NCBI GenBank assembly: GCA_005405945.1
Contig: BJHW01000001.1
Span: forward strand, 620,001 to 684,000
Origin: Streptomyces violaceusniger
GTDB lineage: Bacteria > Actinomycetota > Actinomycetes > Streptomycetales > Streptomycetaceae
DNA length: 64,000 bases
Reading direction: 5' to 3'
Every line of letters begins with the position of its first letter. Position 1 is the first letter of the stretch. A program made the translations under genes and the position numbers. Shown piece by piece: positions 23,773 to 37,600 of the stretch. The notes beneath the pieces are model-generated. The model saw nothing but the letters and a program-made list of their open reading frames with translations, did not search any database and was not told the DNA's origin.

Positions 23773-26700
23773 TCAGGAGATTCCGAGCTCGTTGTCGATA
23801 AAGTCGAAGACGTCCTGCGCCGAGGCCGTCTCCAGGCGGTCGCCGACCGGCGCTTCGGCGGTGCAACCGAGGATCTCGGTGACCTTGGCGGCGAGGCTGT
23901 TCAGCCGCGCCCCGACCCCCGCGTCCTCGATCTCGCCGGGCGCGAGCCCGGTCAGGGCCCCCTCGATCCGGTCGAGCGCCGCGAGGACCCCGGCCGTGCC
24001 GGTGGCGTCGCGGCCGTCCCCGCTCAGCTCCGCACGCAGGAACTCCGCGAGCGCGGCGGGCGTGGCGTAGTCGAACACCATCGTGCTCGGTAGGCGGCGG
24101 CCGGTCGCGGCGCCGAGCCTCGTCCGCAGGTCGACCGCGGCGACCGAGTCGAAGCCGAGGTCATCGAACGGGCGGGAGGCGTCAAGCGTCCGCGGGTCGT
24201 CGTATCCGAGCAGCGCCGCCACGTGAGTCCGGACGAGGTCCAGCAGGACCCGGCCCTGCTCGGCGGACGGGCGGCCGTCGAGCCGCGCCGCCAGCTCCGC
24301 CGCGGCCGCCGCCCCGGCCCCGCCCTCCTCCACTCCGGTTCCGCCGGACGCCGCGTCCAGCGCCTCCCGCGCATCGGGCAGCGCGTCCAGCAGCGGCCTC
24401 GGCCGGGCGAGCGTGTAGGTCGGCGCGAACCGCGGCCAGTCGAAGTCCGCCACCACCAGTTCACCGACGCCGTCCGCGAGCGCCTGCCGGAACGCCTCGG
24501 CGGCGCGTTCCGGCGCCATCGGCGGCGTGCCGACGCGCCGCAGGATCGCCGCGAGCTCCGCGTCCACCAGCCCGCCGTCCCAGGGTCCCCAGGCGAGGGC
24601 CGTCGCGGGGCGTCCGAGGGCGCGGCGCCGCTGGGCGACCGCGTCCAGGACGGCGTTCGCGCTCCCGTACGCGGCCTGCCCCGAGCTGCCCCAGATCGCC
24701 GACCCGGACGAGAACACCACGAAGGCGTCGAGCGGCGGCCGGTCCCGCAGCAGCTCGTCGAGGTGTGACGCCCCGAGCACCTTGGCGTGCGCGGCGTCGG
24801 CGAAGTCGCCGAGGTCGAGGTCGGTGAGCGAGGCGATGCGCTGCCCGGCCCCGGCCGCGTGCACGACCGTGGTCAGCGGCGCGTCCGGCGGCACCGCGTC
24901 CAGCAGGCGGGCGAGCGCGTCGCGGTCGGCGACGTCGCAGGCCGCGATGGTGACGCGGGCGCCGCGGGCCTCCAGCTCCGCGGCGAGCTCCGCCGCGCCC
25001 TCGGCGCGGGGGCCGCGCCGACTGGCGAGCAGCAGATGCTCCGCGCCGACGGCGGCCAGCACCCGCGCGGTGTGTGCGCCGAGCCCGCCCGTCCCACCGG
25101 TGATCAACGTCGTCCCGGCGGGCCGCCACCGCGTGCCATTCGCCGGGGCGCCGGACAGTTCGGCGCGGACCAGCCGACGGCCGTACGCCGCGCCCGCACG
25201 GAGCGCGACCTGGTCCTCCCCCGAAGGTCCGGCGAGGACGTCGCACAGCCGCGACACCGACACCGACAGCAGCGCCGACGCGGGCTCCGTGCCCGGGCCC
25301 GGGTCGTCGTCGAGCCGCACGTCGATCACGCCGCCCCAGATGTCCGGGTGGTCCAGTGCCATGCTCGACGCCATCCCCCACACCGCCGCCTGCCGCGCGT
25401 TCACGACCTCCCGGCCCGGCTCGGCGGCCACCGCGTCGCGGGTCACGCACCACAGGGGCGCCGTCACACCCGCGTCCTGGAGGGCCTGCGCGAGCGTGAC
25501 TGTGTCGGCGAGCCCGACGGTGAGGACCGGGTACCGGTCGTGCTCCCGGTCGTCCAGGGCGAGCAGCGACAGCACCCCGGCAGGCTCCGCCGCCGCGGCG
25601 CGCTCGCGCAGCGTCGCGGCGAGCTCCGCCCGGTCGGAGCCGGACACTTGGACCGGCACGACATCCGCGCCCCGCTCGGCCAGCACTTCCGTGACCGCGC
25701 CGGCGAGCCCGCTCCGCTCCACCACCCCCGGGATCATGACCAGCCACGTCCCGGTGAGGGGGGCCGACGGAAGGTCCTTCAGCGGACGCCACGCAACCCG
25801 ATACCGCCACGAGTCGAGAACGGCCTGCTCCGCCTCGCTCCGCCGCCACTCCGACAGCGCTGGCAGGACCTCGCCGAGCGCCGTCGCCTCGACACCGAGC
25901 CGCTGCGCCAGCGAGGCGGTGTCCGCGTCTCCCAGCACTTCCCAGAGCGCGGTGTCAACGGGGTCGGCGGCCGTGCCCGTCTTGGGGGACGCGGGCGGGT
26001 CCGCCCAGTACCACTGCCGCTGGAAGGCGTAGGTGGGGAGGTCGATACGGCGGGCGCCGGTTCCGGCGAAGAACTCCTCCCAGGCGATGGGAACACCGTT
26101 GGTATGGAGGCGTGCCAATGCGGTGATGAGGGTGGTCACTTCGTCCCGGTCGCGTCGAGAGGCCGGGACCACCGACGCGTCGTCGACGGTCTGCTCGACC
26201 ATAGGAGTCAGCGCCGCGTCCGGCCCCACCTCGAGGAACGTACGCGCACCCGCTTCCGCCACATACGCCACCGCATCCGCGAACCGCACCGGACGACGCA
26301 CCTGACCCACCCAGTAGCGGACGTCGACCTCGCTCAGCGGCTCCCCGGTGACCGTGGAAACGACCGGGATCCGCGGCGACCCGAACCTCATGCCCTCAAG
26401 CGCGCGGGCGAACTCCTCCAGCATCGGCTCCATCAACGCCGAGTGGAACGCATGCGACACCCCCAACCGACGCGCCTTCCACCCCCTGCCCGCACACACC
26501 CCCACCACCTCGGCAACACCCTCCTCAACACCAGAAACCACCACCGACACCGAACTGTTGACCGCCGCGACCTCCACCCCACCCGGCAACAACGGCACAA
26601 CCTCACCCACCGCCGCCTGCACCGCCACCATCGCCCCACCACAGGGAAGAGACTGCATCAACCGACCACGCACACCCACCAACACACACGCATCCGCCAG

Positions 26701-28670
26701 CGAAACCATCCCAGCCACATGCGCAGCCGCAACCTCCCCGATCGAATGCCCCACCAGATAGTCCGGCCGCACCCCCACGACTCCAACAAACGGAACAACG
26801 CCACCTCGACGGCGAACAAACCCGCCTGCGCCCACACCGTCTCATCCAGCAAACCCCCGTCATCACCCCACACGACCTCGCGCAGCGAACCCTCCAACAC
26901 ACCCTCGAACCCCGCACACACCTCATCGAACGCGGAGGCGAACACCGGAAACGCCCCATACAACTCACGGCCCATCCCCAGCCGCTGCGCACCCTGACCC
27001 GTGAACACCCACGCCGACAGACCACCCGCTACCCCGACCACGGCATTCGCCGCAGGTTCACCGGCCACCACCGCCCGCAGACCACCGACCAGTTCATCGC
27101 GGTCACGGCCGAAGACAACCGCCCGATGCTCGAACGCGGCACGCAAAACCGCCGACGAATAACCAACATCCACCGGCTCCAGCAACGGCCCGGACTCCAC
27201 GAACTCCACCAGACGCCCCGCCTGCGCCACAAGAGCCGGAGCGCTCCGCCCCGAGACCACCCACGGAATCACCGGCAGGCCCCTCCCACCGCCGGGCTCC
27301 ATGGACGCCTCCTCGACAACAGGAGCCTCCTCGAGGATGACGTGAGCATTGGTGCCACTCAACCCGAACGACGACACCCCAGCCCGCCGCGGACGCCCCA
27401 CAACCGGCCACTCCCGCGCCTCCGTCAACAACTCAACCCCACCCGAGGCCCAATCCACCTGCCGCGACGGCTCATCCACATGAATCGTCCGCGGCAACAC
27501 CCCATGCCGCATCGCCTCCACCACCTTGATCACACCCGCCACACCAGCAGCCGCCTGCGTATGACCCACATTCGACTTCAACGACCCCAACCACAACGGA
27601 CGCCCCTCCCCACGCCCCCGCCCATAGGTCGCCAGCAGAGCCTGCGCCTCGATCGGATCACCCAGCCTCGTCCCCGTCCCATGCGCCTCCACCACATCCA
27701 CCTCAGCCGCCGACACCCCCGCGTTCTCCAACGCCCGCCGGATCACCCGCTGCTGCGACGGACCATTCGGCGCCATCAACCCATTCGACGCACCATCCTG
27801 ATTCACCGCCGAACCACGCACCACCGCCAACACCCGATGCCCAAAACGACGAGCATCCGACAAACGCTCCACCACCAACACACCCACACCCTCACCCCAA
27901 CCCGTCCCATCAGCCCCCTCGGCAAACGACCTGCACCGACCATCAACCGACAACCCGCGGTCCTGGCTGAGTCCGACGAAGGCGGTCGGGGTGGCCATGA
28001 CCGTCGAGCCCCCGACGAGGGCCAGGGAGCAGTCGCCGCTGCGCAGGGAGTGGGCGGCCCAGTGCAGTGCGACGAGGGAGGACGAGCAGGCCGTATCAAT
28101 GGTCACGGCCGGCCCTTCGAGGCCGAGCTTGTAGGCGATCCGGCCGGAGGCGGCGCTGGCGAGTCCCCCGGTGCCGCCGCCGGAGGGGTAGTCGTGGTAG
28201 ACGACCCCGGCGAACACGCCGGTGCGGCTTTCCTTGAGGGAGAGCGGGTCGATGCCCGCACGCTCCAGCGCCTCCCAGGACACCTCCAGGAGGAGCCGCT
28301 GCTGCGCGTCGGTCTCCTTGGCCTCGCGGGGGCTCATCTTGAAGAAGTCGGCGTCGAAGCGGCCCGCGTCGTGGAGGAATCCGCCGTGCCGGGTGTACGT
28401 TTTGCCCGGCGTCGACGGGACGGGGGCGTAGAGACCCTCGATGTCCCAGCCGCGGTCATCCGGGAACAACGTGATGGCTTCGGCGCCGGCCGCCACCAGC
28501 TCCCACAGGTCCTCGGGCGACGCGACGCCGCCCGGGAAGCGGCAGCCCATCCCGATGATGGCGATCGGCTCGTGCCGGACCGCCTCGGCCTCGCGCAGGC
28601 GTCGCCTGGACTTCTGCAGCTCGGCGGTCGCGCGCTTGAGGTATTCGCGCAGTTTCTCGTCGTTCTCCAT
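23773..28670 (-). CDS. type I PKS, module 3 (KS-AT-KR-ACP)
   Basis: Single-module PKS of about 1632 residues with docking regions at both ends ([19 protein letters not shown]-tail ending [11 protein letters not shown]). KS has TACSSS, HGTGT and KSNVGH. AT has GHSIGE and HAFHS, hence malonyl-CoA. There is no DH: after the AT come a structural KR subdomain and a catalytic KR with GGTGGLG, no LDD, Trp in SAIWGSSGQ, and Ser, Tyr and Lys present. That is an A-type KR, predicting a retained L-configured hydroxyl. ACP serine is in GFDSVAAVD. One C is missing from the run at 26772-26776 (the paralogous AT5 has six at 16659-16664). The ATG at 28670 follows GGGAGGATCA and lies 17 bp after the previous stop; the frame runs open further upstream, but the docking helix fixes the start. 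Confidence 0.93.
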
Positions 28671-28687
28671 TGATCCTCCCTCCCGGT

Positions 28688-31600
28688 TCAGGACGCGCCG
28701 AGCTCGCTGTCGAGCGCTTGGAACAACTCCTCGTCGCTGGCGGTCGCGAAGTCGTCGCCGGGTTCCCCGGCGGCCCGCGGGGACGTGTCCGCGTCCCGCC
28801 AGTCGCGCAGCACGGCCTCCAGCCGGGCCGCGATCACGGCCCGTTCCCCGGGGCCGAACCCCGAGAGCGAGGCGCCGAGCTGTTCGATCTCGGCCAGCAC
28901 CGGCTGGACGGCGTCCGCCGACGCCGGTTGGAGTTCGGCGGCGAGGAACGCCGCCGCGGCCCGTGCGGCCGGGTGGTCGAACACGAAGGTGGCGGGCAGC
29001 CGCAGACCGGTGGCCGTGTTCAACAGCCTGCGGAGCCGGACAGCGGCCAGGGAGTCGAATCCGAGTTCCTGGAAGGGCCGGTCCGGTTCGACCGCGGCGA
29101 TGGACGGGCTGCCGAGCACCGTGGCGGCGTGAGTGCGGACGAGGTCCAGCAGGACGCGTTCCCGCTCCGGCTCGGTCAGCTCTTCCAGGCGCCTGCGGAG
29201 CGCGCGCCCGCCGTCGTTCCGGGGACCGGCCTGGGACGGGACCCGGATGAGCACGCGGAGCGGCGCGGGCAACTCGTCGGGCCTGGTACGCAGCACCGCC
29301 CGGTCGAGCCCGATCAGTACGAGCAGCGTATCCGGCACGCCGAAGGCGGCGTCGAACAGATCCAGGCCCTCCTCCGCGGTCAGCGGAACGACACCCTCCT
29401 GTTCCGGCGCCGTCTCCCATGGACCGAAGGCGAAGGACCTGGCCGGCAGGCCCAGAGACCGCCGGTGCGCGGCGAGGGCGTCCAGGTGGGCGCTCGCAGC
29501 GGCGCGGGCAACCCGGCCCGCCCCGTGCATCAGCCCGGCGGACGAGGAGATCATCACGAAGGCGGCGAGGTCACGGTCACGGGTCAGCTCGTGCAGGTTC
29601 CACGCCGCCTCGGCGGCGGAACCGAAGACGGCGTCGAGTCGCTCCCCCGTCATCGCCCCGATGGGCCCGTCCCCGTCGGTGGCGTCCGCCGCGTGGACCA
29701 CGGCGACGAGAGGATGCGATTCCGGGACAGCCGCCACGAGCGCGTCCAGCACCGCCCGGTCGGAGATGTCGCAGTCGGCGGCCGACACCTCGGCGCCCCG
29801 CCCGGAGAGTTCGGCCTCCAGTCCGGGGTTCGGCGGGCCGGTGAGCAGCAGACGCCGGACGCCGTGCACGGCGACCAGGTGCCGGGCGACGAGCGCACCC
29901 GCCCCGGTCGTGCCGCCGGTGACCAGCACCGTGCCCGGCGTCGTCCAGGGCACCGGGACGTCCGCCGCGGGCTCCGCCTTCGCCAGCCTCGGCACGAGCA
30001 CCTCACCGGCGCGGACGGCGACCTCCGTCTCCCCCGTCGCGAGCGCCGCCGGGAGTTCCCGGTCCGCGTCACCGGCTTCGTCCAGGTCCACCAGGACGAA
30101 CCGGTCGGGGTACTCGCTCATCGCGGCACGGACCAGCCCCCAGACCGGCGCCCGGCCCGGGTCCACGGGTTCGCCACCGTCGGCCGCGACCCCGTTCCGC
30201 GTGACCACGACGAGCTTCGACGTCGCGGACCGCTCGTCCGCGATCCAGTCCTTGAGGAGCGCCAACGTCTCGCCGAGCGCAGCGGGAGCCGGGGCGACGG
30301 CGAAGTCGGGCACGGCCTTCCCGGACAGGGCGGTCTCATGGGACGACCAGGTGAAGTCGGTGAGCATGGCCCCAGCCTCGGCGGCCCCCGGCGCCGGCAC
30401 CCACTCCAGGCGCAGCAACGACACCGGACGGGTGCCCGCCGCGGAGGCGAGTTCGCCCGCCGACACCGTCCGCGACTCGACCGAGCCAATGGAGATCACG
30501 TGTCGTCCGTCGGGCTCGGACAGCGTGATCGACACACCGCCGTCCCCATGGGGTGCGACGTGCGCGCGGAGCACCGCCGAGTCCGTGGCCTGAGCGACCA
30601 CGCCCCGCCACGCCGACTCCAGTTCGGCGCCGCCGCCTAAACGGGAGAGCTGGACGGCCGCGTCGAGCATCGCGGGATGCAGGACGAAACCGTCCCGGTC
30701 GGCGTCCTCCGGGAGCGAGACCTCCGCGAAGAGGTCCTCACCGCGCCGCCACACCGCGTTCAGTGCCTGGAAGGTCGGGCCGTGCCCGTAGCCGATCTCC
30801 ATCAGCCGCGCGTGGACGCCCGGCACGTCGATTTGCTCGGCTCCGCGCGGCGGCCACTCCGCCGGGACCTCCGGCTCGAACTGCGGCTCACTCGCCAAGA
30901 CGCCGCCGGCGTGCCGGCGCCACGGAGCGTCGTCCTCGCCGCGGCTGTCCGCACGCGAATAGATCTGGACCGTCCGCTCCCCGGACGGGCTGGCGGCGCC
31001 CACGACGACGCGGACCGCAAGCGGCACGTCGCCGGACAGCGGCAGCGGGCTCTCCGCGACGAGTTCCCGCAGCGCGTCGCAGCCGACCTGGCGGCCCGCG
31101 TGGAGCGCCATCTCGACGAGCCCGCTCCCGGCGAATGTCACCGTTCCGAGCACGTCGTGATCGGCGAGCCATGGGTGCCGCGTCACCGATAGCTGCCCGG
31201 TGAGGACGACCGCGCCCGTGTCCGGCACCGCCACGACCGCGCCCAGAATCGGGTGCCCGGCACCCTTGAGACCCATGACGGCGAGATCCCCGCCAAGGGC
31301 GTCCGGCATCTGCCAGTACCGCTGTCGCTGGAACGGGTAGGTCGGGAGATCGGTGAGACGGGCACCCGTCCCGGCGAAGAACGCCGCCCAGTCGACAGCG
31401 ATCCCGTTGGCGTGAAGCCCGGCCAACGCGGTGACAACGGCGTACGTCCCCTCCTGACTCCGACGCGCAGCAGGCACGGCCACCGCATCATCCACGATCT
31501 GCTCGACCATCGAAGTCAGCGCCGCGTCCGGCCCCACCTCAACGAACGTACGCACACCCGCTTCCGCCACATACGCCACCGCATCCGCGAACCGCACCGG

Positions 31601-34600
31601 ACGACGCACCTGACCCACCCAGTAGCGGACGTCAACCTCGCTCAGCAACTCCCCGGTCACCGTCGACACCACCGGGATCCGCGGCGACCCGAACCTCACG
31701 CCCTCAAGCGCGCGGGCGAACTCCTCCAGCATCGGCTCCATCAACGCCGAGTGGAACGCATGCGACACCCCCAACCGACGCGTCTTCCACCCCCTGCCCG
31801 CACACACCCCCACCACCTCGGCAACACCCTCCTCAACACCAGAAACCACCACCGACACCGGACTGTTGACCGCCGCGACCTCCACCCCACCCGGCAACAA
31901 CGGCACAACCTCACCCACCGGCGCCTGCACCGCCACCATCGCCCCACCACAGGGAAGCGCCTGCATCAGACGGCCACGCGCACCCACGAGAACGCACGCG
32001 TCGGCGAGCGAAACCATCCCAGCCACATGCGCAACGGCAACCTCCCCAATCGAATGCCCCACCAGATAATCCGGCCGCACACCCCACGACTCCAACAGAC
32101 GAAACAGCGCCACCTCCACCGCGAACAAACCCGCCTGAGCCCACACCGTCTGATCGAGCAGCCCCCTGTCCTCACCCCACACGACCTCGCGCAGCGAACC
32201 CTCCAACACACCCTCGAACCCCGCACACACCTCATCGAACGCGGAGGCGAACACCGGAAACGCCCCATACAACCCACGCCCCATCCCCAAACACTGCGCA
32301 CCCTGACCCGTGAACACCCACGCCGACTTCCCCGCCCCCGCACCCGCGTCACCGACGCAAGGTCACCCCGCAACGCCTCCACCGCACCCACACGATCACC
32401 AGCCACCACCACCGACCGGTACTCGAATACCGAACGCGCACACGCCAGCGAATACCCCACATCCACCAACGCCGGAGCAGAACCCCCCTCCAGCAGATCA
32501 GCCAACCGCCCAGCCTGAGCCACCAGAGCATCCTCACTCCTGGCCGACAGCACAAGCGGAACAACCGACGGCACCTCACCGGACCCGCTCTCGCCATCGA
32601 CCTCAGGCGCCTGCTCGACGATCACGTGGGCATTGGTACCGGTCAGCCCGAACGACGACACTCCGGCCCGGCGCGGACGCCCCTCGTCCGGCCACTCCCG
32701 CGCCTCGCTCAACAGCTCGACCGCGCCCGACGTCCAGTCCACTTCTCGGGACGGCTCGTTCAGATGGATGGTCTTGGGCAGGATGCCGCGCCGCATCGCC
32801 TCGACCATCTTGATCACACCGGCGACACCGGCCGCCGCCTGCGTGTGACCCATGTTCGACTTCAACGACCCCAACCAGAGCGGACGCCCCTCCACACGCC
32901 CCTGCCCATACGTCGCCAGCAGAGCCTGCGCCTCGATCGGATCCCCGAGTCTCGTCCCCGTCCCGTGCGCCTCCACCACGTCCACCTCGGACGCCGGCAC
33001 CCCCGCGTTCTCCAGCGCCTGCCGGATCACGCGCTGCTGGGCGAGGCCGTTCGGCGCCGTCAGCCCGTTGGACGCACCGTCCTGGTTCACCGCCGAGCCA
33101 CGCACCACCGCCAGCACCCGATGGCCAAGGCGCCGCGCGTCGGAGAGCCGCTCCAGCAGCAGCATCCCGGCGCCTTCGGACAGGCCGGTGCCGTCCGCCG
33201 CGTCGGCGAACGACTTGCAGCGGCCGTCCGCCGCGAGGGCGCGTTGCAGGCCGAAGAACGTGAGGACCTCGGACGTCGCCATGACGGTCGCGCCGCCGGC
33301 GAGCGCGAGGGAGCATTCGCCGGACCGCAGCGCCTGCGCGGCCAGGTGCAGCGCGACCAGCGACGACGAGCACGCCGTGTCCACCGTCATCGCGGGGCCT
33401 TCGAGGCCGTAGGTGTAGGAGAGGACGCCGGAGGCGACCGCTCCTGCGGAGCTGCTGCCCGCGTAGTCGTGGTGCATGATCCCGACGAACACGCCGGTCC
33501 GGCTGCCCTTCAGCGAAGCCGGGCGGATCCCCGCCCGTTCGAGCAGTTCCCAGGACGTCTCCAGCAGCAGCCGCTGCTGCGGGTCCATGCCGAGCGCGTC
33601 ATGCGGGCTGATTCCGAAGAAGGCGGGGTCGAAGTCGGCGGCGCCGTGCAGGAAGCCGCCCGACCGCGTGTAGGACTTGCCCGCCTTGCCCGGTTCCGGG
33701 TCGTAGATCGCGTCGATGTCCCAGCCCCGGTCGGCGGGAAAGCCGGTGATGGCGTCGCGGCCCTCGGCGACCAGCCGCCACAGGTCCTCCGGCGAGCCGA
33801 CGCCACCGGGATAGCGGCAGGCCATGGCGACGATCGCGATCGGTTCGCCGTCGACGGGCCGCGGCGCCGCGCTGGTCCGCTCGGCGTCCGCGAGGCCGCC
33901 GACGCCGAGGAGGAGGTCCGCGAGGTGAGCGCCCACGGCCTCCGCGTCGGGGTGGTCGAACACCAGCGTCGCGGGCAGCCGGAGCCCGGTCGCGAGGTTG
34001 AGCTGGTTGCGCAGTTCCAGGGCGGTCAGCGAGTCGAAACCGATCTCCCGGAAGGCGCGGTCCGTGGCAACCTCGTCGGGCGAGGCGTGGCCGAGCACCG
34101 TGGCGGCCTTCGCCCGGACGAGGTCCACCAGGAGGGCGCCGCGGTCGGCGGTCGGCACGCCCGCCAGGCGGCGGCGCAGCGCCTCCGGTCCGGCGGAGCC
34201 GCCCGCGGCGGCGCGCCGGGACCGGCCGCGCACCAGGCCCTGGAACAGCGGCGGCAGGTCGGCGGCACCGGTCGCGAGCGCGCTGAGGTCGAGGGCGAAC
34301 GGCACCACCGTCGCGTCGTCGAGCGCGGTGGCCCGGTCGAACAGGTCGAGGCCCTGCTCGGCGGTCATGCCGTCGATGCCGGAACGCCGCATGCGATGCC
34401 GGTCGACCGCCGACATCTGGGACGTCATCCCGCTGTCGTCCGCCCACAGGCCCCACGCCAGTGACTGCCCGGCGAGCCCCCGGGAGCGGCGGTGCGCGGC
34501 GAGCCCGTCGAGGAAGGCGTTGGCCGCCGCGTAGTTGCCCTGGCCCCCGCTGCCGGAGACCCCCGCTTCGGAGGAGAACAGCACGAACGCCGACAGGTCC

Positions 34601-37600
34601 ATGTCCCTGGTCAGCTCGTGCAGGTGGGCGGCGCCATCGACCTTCGGCCGGAAGACGGCGTCGATCCGCTCCGGGGTCAGCGATCCGATGACGCCGTCGT
34701 CGACGGTGCCCGCGGCGTGCACAACGCCGCGCAGCGGGTGGCGGGGGTCGATGCCGGCGAGCAGCGCGGCGACCGCGCCCCGGTCCCCGACGTCGCACGC
34801 GACGATCGACGCCTCGGCGCCGAGATCGGCGAGTTGGACACGGAGCGCGGCGGCGTCCTCCGGGACGGTGCGGCCCGTCAGCAGGAGGCGCCGGACGCCG
34901 TAGTGCTCGGCCAGATGCCGGGCGAACAGCCGGCCGAGCATGCCCAAGCCGCCGGTGACGAGCACAGTCCCCTCTGGGCCGAACGCGGCGGGAGGTGCGT
35001 CGCCGTGGGCGCCGCCCTCGACCGGCAGGCGCGCCAGGCGTGCCTTGTGCGGTGTGCCATCGCGGATCACGAGTTGTGGTTCCCCGGTCGCGGCGAGGGA
35101 CGCGGTGGCGGGCGCGTCCTCCTGGTCCAAGTCGCCGTCGACGAGCAGAATCCGGCCGGGGTTCTCCAACTGCGCGGAGCGGACGAGCCCCAGACGGCGG
35201 CTCCGGCGAGATCCGCGACGGCCTCGCCGGGCAGCGCGACCGCGCCCCGGGTCGCCACGAGCAGCCGGGTCGCGAGGAACCGCTCACCGGCGAGCCACTC
35301 CTGCACGGCGGCGAGCACGCGGTGGGTTACGGCGTGGACGGCGTCGAGGCCACTCCCCGGCTCGGTGCGCAGCACAACCAGGTCGGGGACGTCGTCGCCG
35401 CCGTCGCTCACCTCCTCCCAGGGACGGGACGAGAGGCCGGGGGCGTCGGCGGGCACCGCGCACGGCGTCCATTCGACGCGGAACAGGGAGTCGTGGACCG
35501 CGGCCCCGCCCGCGCCGGCGAGCTGCGCCGCCGAGACCGGGCGGGTCAGCACCGACTCCACTGACAACACCGGGGCGCCGGACTCGTCCGCGACGGCGAT
35601 GGCGAGCTTCTCCGGCCCCTGCCGGGTGAGCCGCACGCGCAGCGCGGACGCGCCGGTCGCGTGGAGCGCCACCCCGTTCCAGACGAACGGGAGCACCGTC
35701 CCGGACTCGCCGGGCCGGTCGTCCTCCAGCAGGGTCGCATGGAGGGCGGCGTCGAGCAGCGCTGGGTGCAGGCCGAAGCGCCGGGCGTCCGCATGCGCCT
35801 CCTCCTCGAGGACGACCTCGGCGAACACGTCGTCACCGCGGCGCCACGCGGCCCTGAGGCCCTGGAAGGCCGGGCCGTAGTCGTAACCGCGGGCCTGGAG
35901 CAGCTCGTAGGCCCCGTCCACGCGCATCTCGGCGGCCCCGGGTGGCGGCCAGGCGGCGAGGTCGGACGCGGACCCCGCCGCGCGGTCCGCGAGGACCCCC
36001 TCCGCACAGCGCGTCCACGGCGCGTCCCCGTTCTCCGACCGCGCGTGGACGGTCACGGTCCGGGCTCCGGCGTCGCCGGGCTCGCCCACCAGCACCTGCA
36101 CCTGGACGCTGCCGTCCTCGGGAAGGACGAGCGGGCTCCTCAGGGTCAGTTCTTCGAGGAAGCCGCAGCCGACCTCATCACCGGCCCGGACCGCCAGCTC
36201 GACGAAGGCCGTCCCGGGCAGCAGCACGGTGCCCAGGGCGACGTGGTCAGCGAGCCATGGATGGGTCTTCAGCGACAGCCGGCTCGTGAACACGCGGCGG
36301 TCGCCGTCGGCGGGAGTGATCGCGGCGCCGAGGAGGGGATGGTCGACCGTGTCCTGCCCGAGCACGGACGCCTCGGCCGTCCCCGACGACGACTCAGTCC
36401 AGTAGCGCTGGTGTTGGAAGGCGTAGGTGGGCAGGTCGACCCGTTCGCCGGGCCGCCCGGTGCAGAACACGGACCAATCGACCGGCGCACCCGCCACATA
36501 CGCCTCGGCCAACGAACAGGCAAACCTCTCCAGCCCACCCTCACCCCGACGCAGCGACGCCACCGTCACCGCCCCCGCACCAACCGCCTCCACCGTCTCA
36601 CCAATACCAACCAAAAGCCCAGGATGCGGACTGCACTCCACGAAAATGCCATGCCCATCAGCCAGCAAACCCCGCGTCACCCGCTCAAACTCCACCGTCT
36701 CCCGAAGATTCGAATACCAATACCCCCCATCCAAACCAGCCGTATCCAACACACCACCCGTCACCGTCGAATAGAACGCCACCTCACCCGACACCGGACA
36801 AACACCCGACAACTCCCCCAAAAGCCGATCACGAACCCCTCCACAAACCCCGAATGCGACGCATAATCCACCGGAATCCAACGCGTCCGCACCCCCACCG
36901 ACCCCAACCGCCCCGCCAAACCCTCCAACGCCCCCACCGCACCCGACACCACCACCGAACCCGGACCATTCACCGCCGCCAGCTGCAAACTCCCATCACC
37001 ACCCGCCAAAAACTCCCCCACCCGCCCGGCCGACAACCCAACCGACAACATCCCCCCACACCCGGCCAACTCCTCACCGATCACCCGACTCCGCAACACC
37101 ACCACCCGAGCCCCATCCACCAACGACAAACCACCCGCCACCACCGCCGCCGCAATCTCCCCTGCGAATGACCCACCACCGCCGACGGCACCACACCACA
37201 CGAACGCCACAACCCCGCCAACGACACCATCACCGCCCACAACACCGGCTGCACCACATCCACCGCCTCCAACGACGGCGCACCCGAAACCCCCGCACCA
37301 CCTCCAACAAATCCCAATCCACAAACCCACCCAACGCCTCACCACAACGCCCCATCCACCCCGCGAACACCGGCGAAGCATCCAACAACCCCACCGCCAT
37401 CCCCACCCACTGCGACCCCTGACCCGGAAAAACAAAAACCACATCCGAATCAGAAACAACCGACCCCGTGACGACGGTTCCGCCGCTTTCCCCTTCGGCC
37501 ATTCGCGCGAGTCCCGACAGCAGTTCCTCGCGGCCCGTGCCGACGACCACGCCGCGGTGCTTGAGAGCGGCGCGGGTCGTCGCCAGCGCGGCCGCGATGT

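Noticed and set aside
28671..29420. Upstream extension of the module 3 PKS frame
   Set aside because: It overlaps the docking tail of the previous PKS. The docking helix and ribosome site fix the start at 28670.
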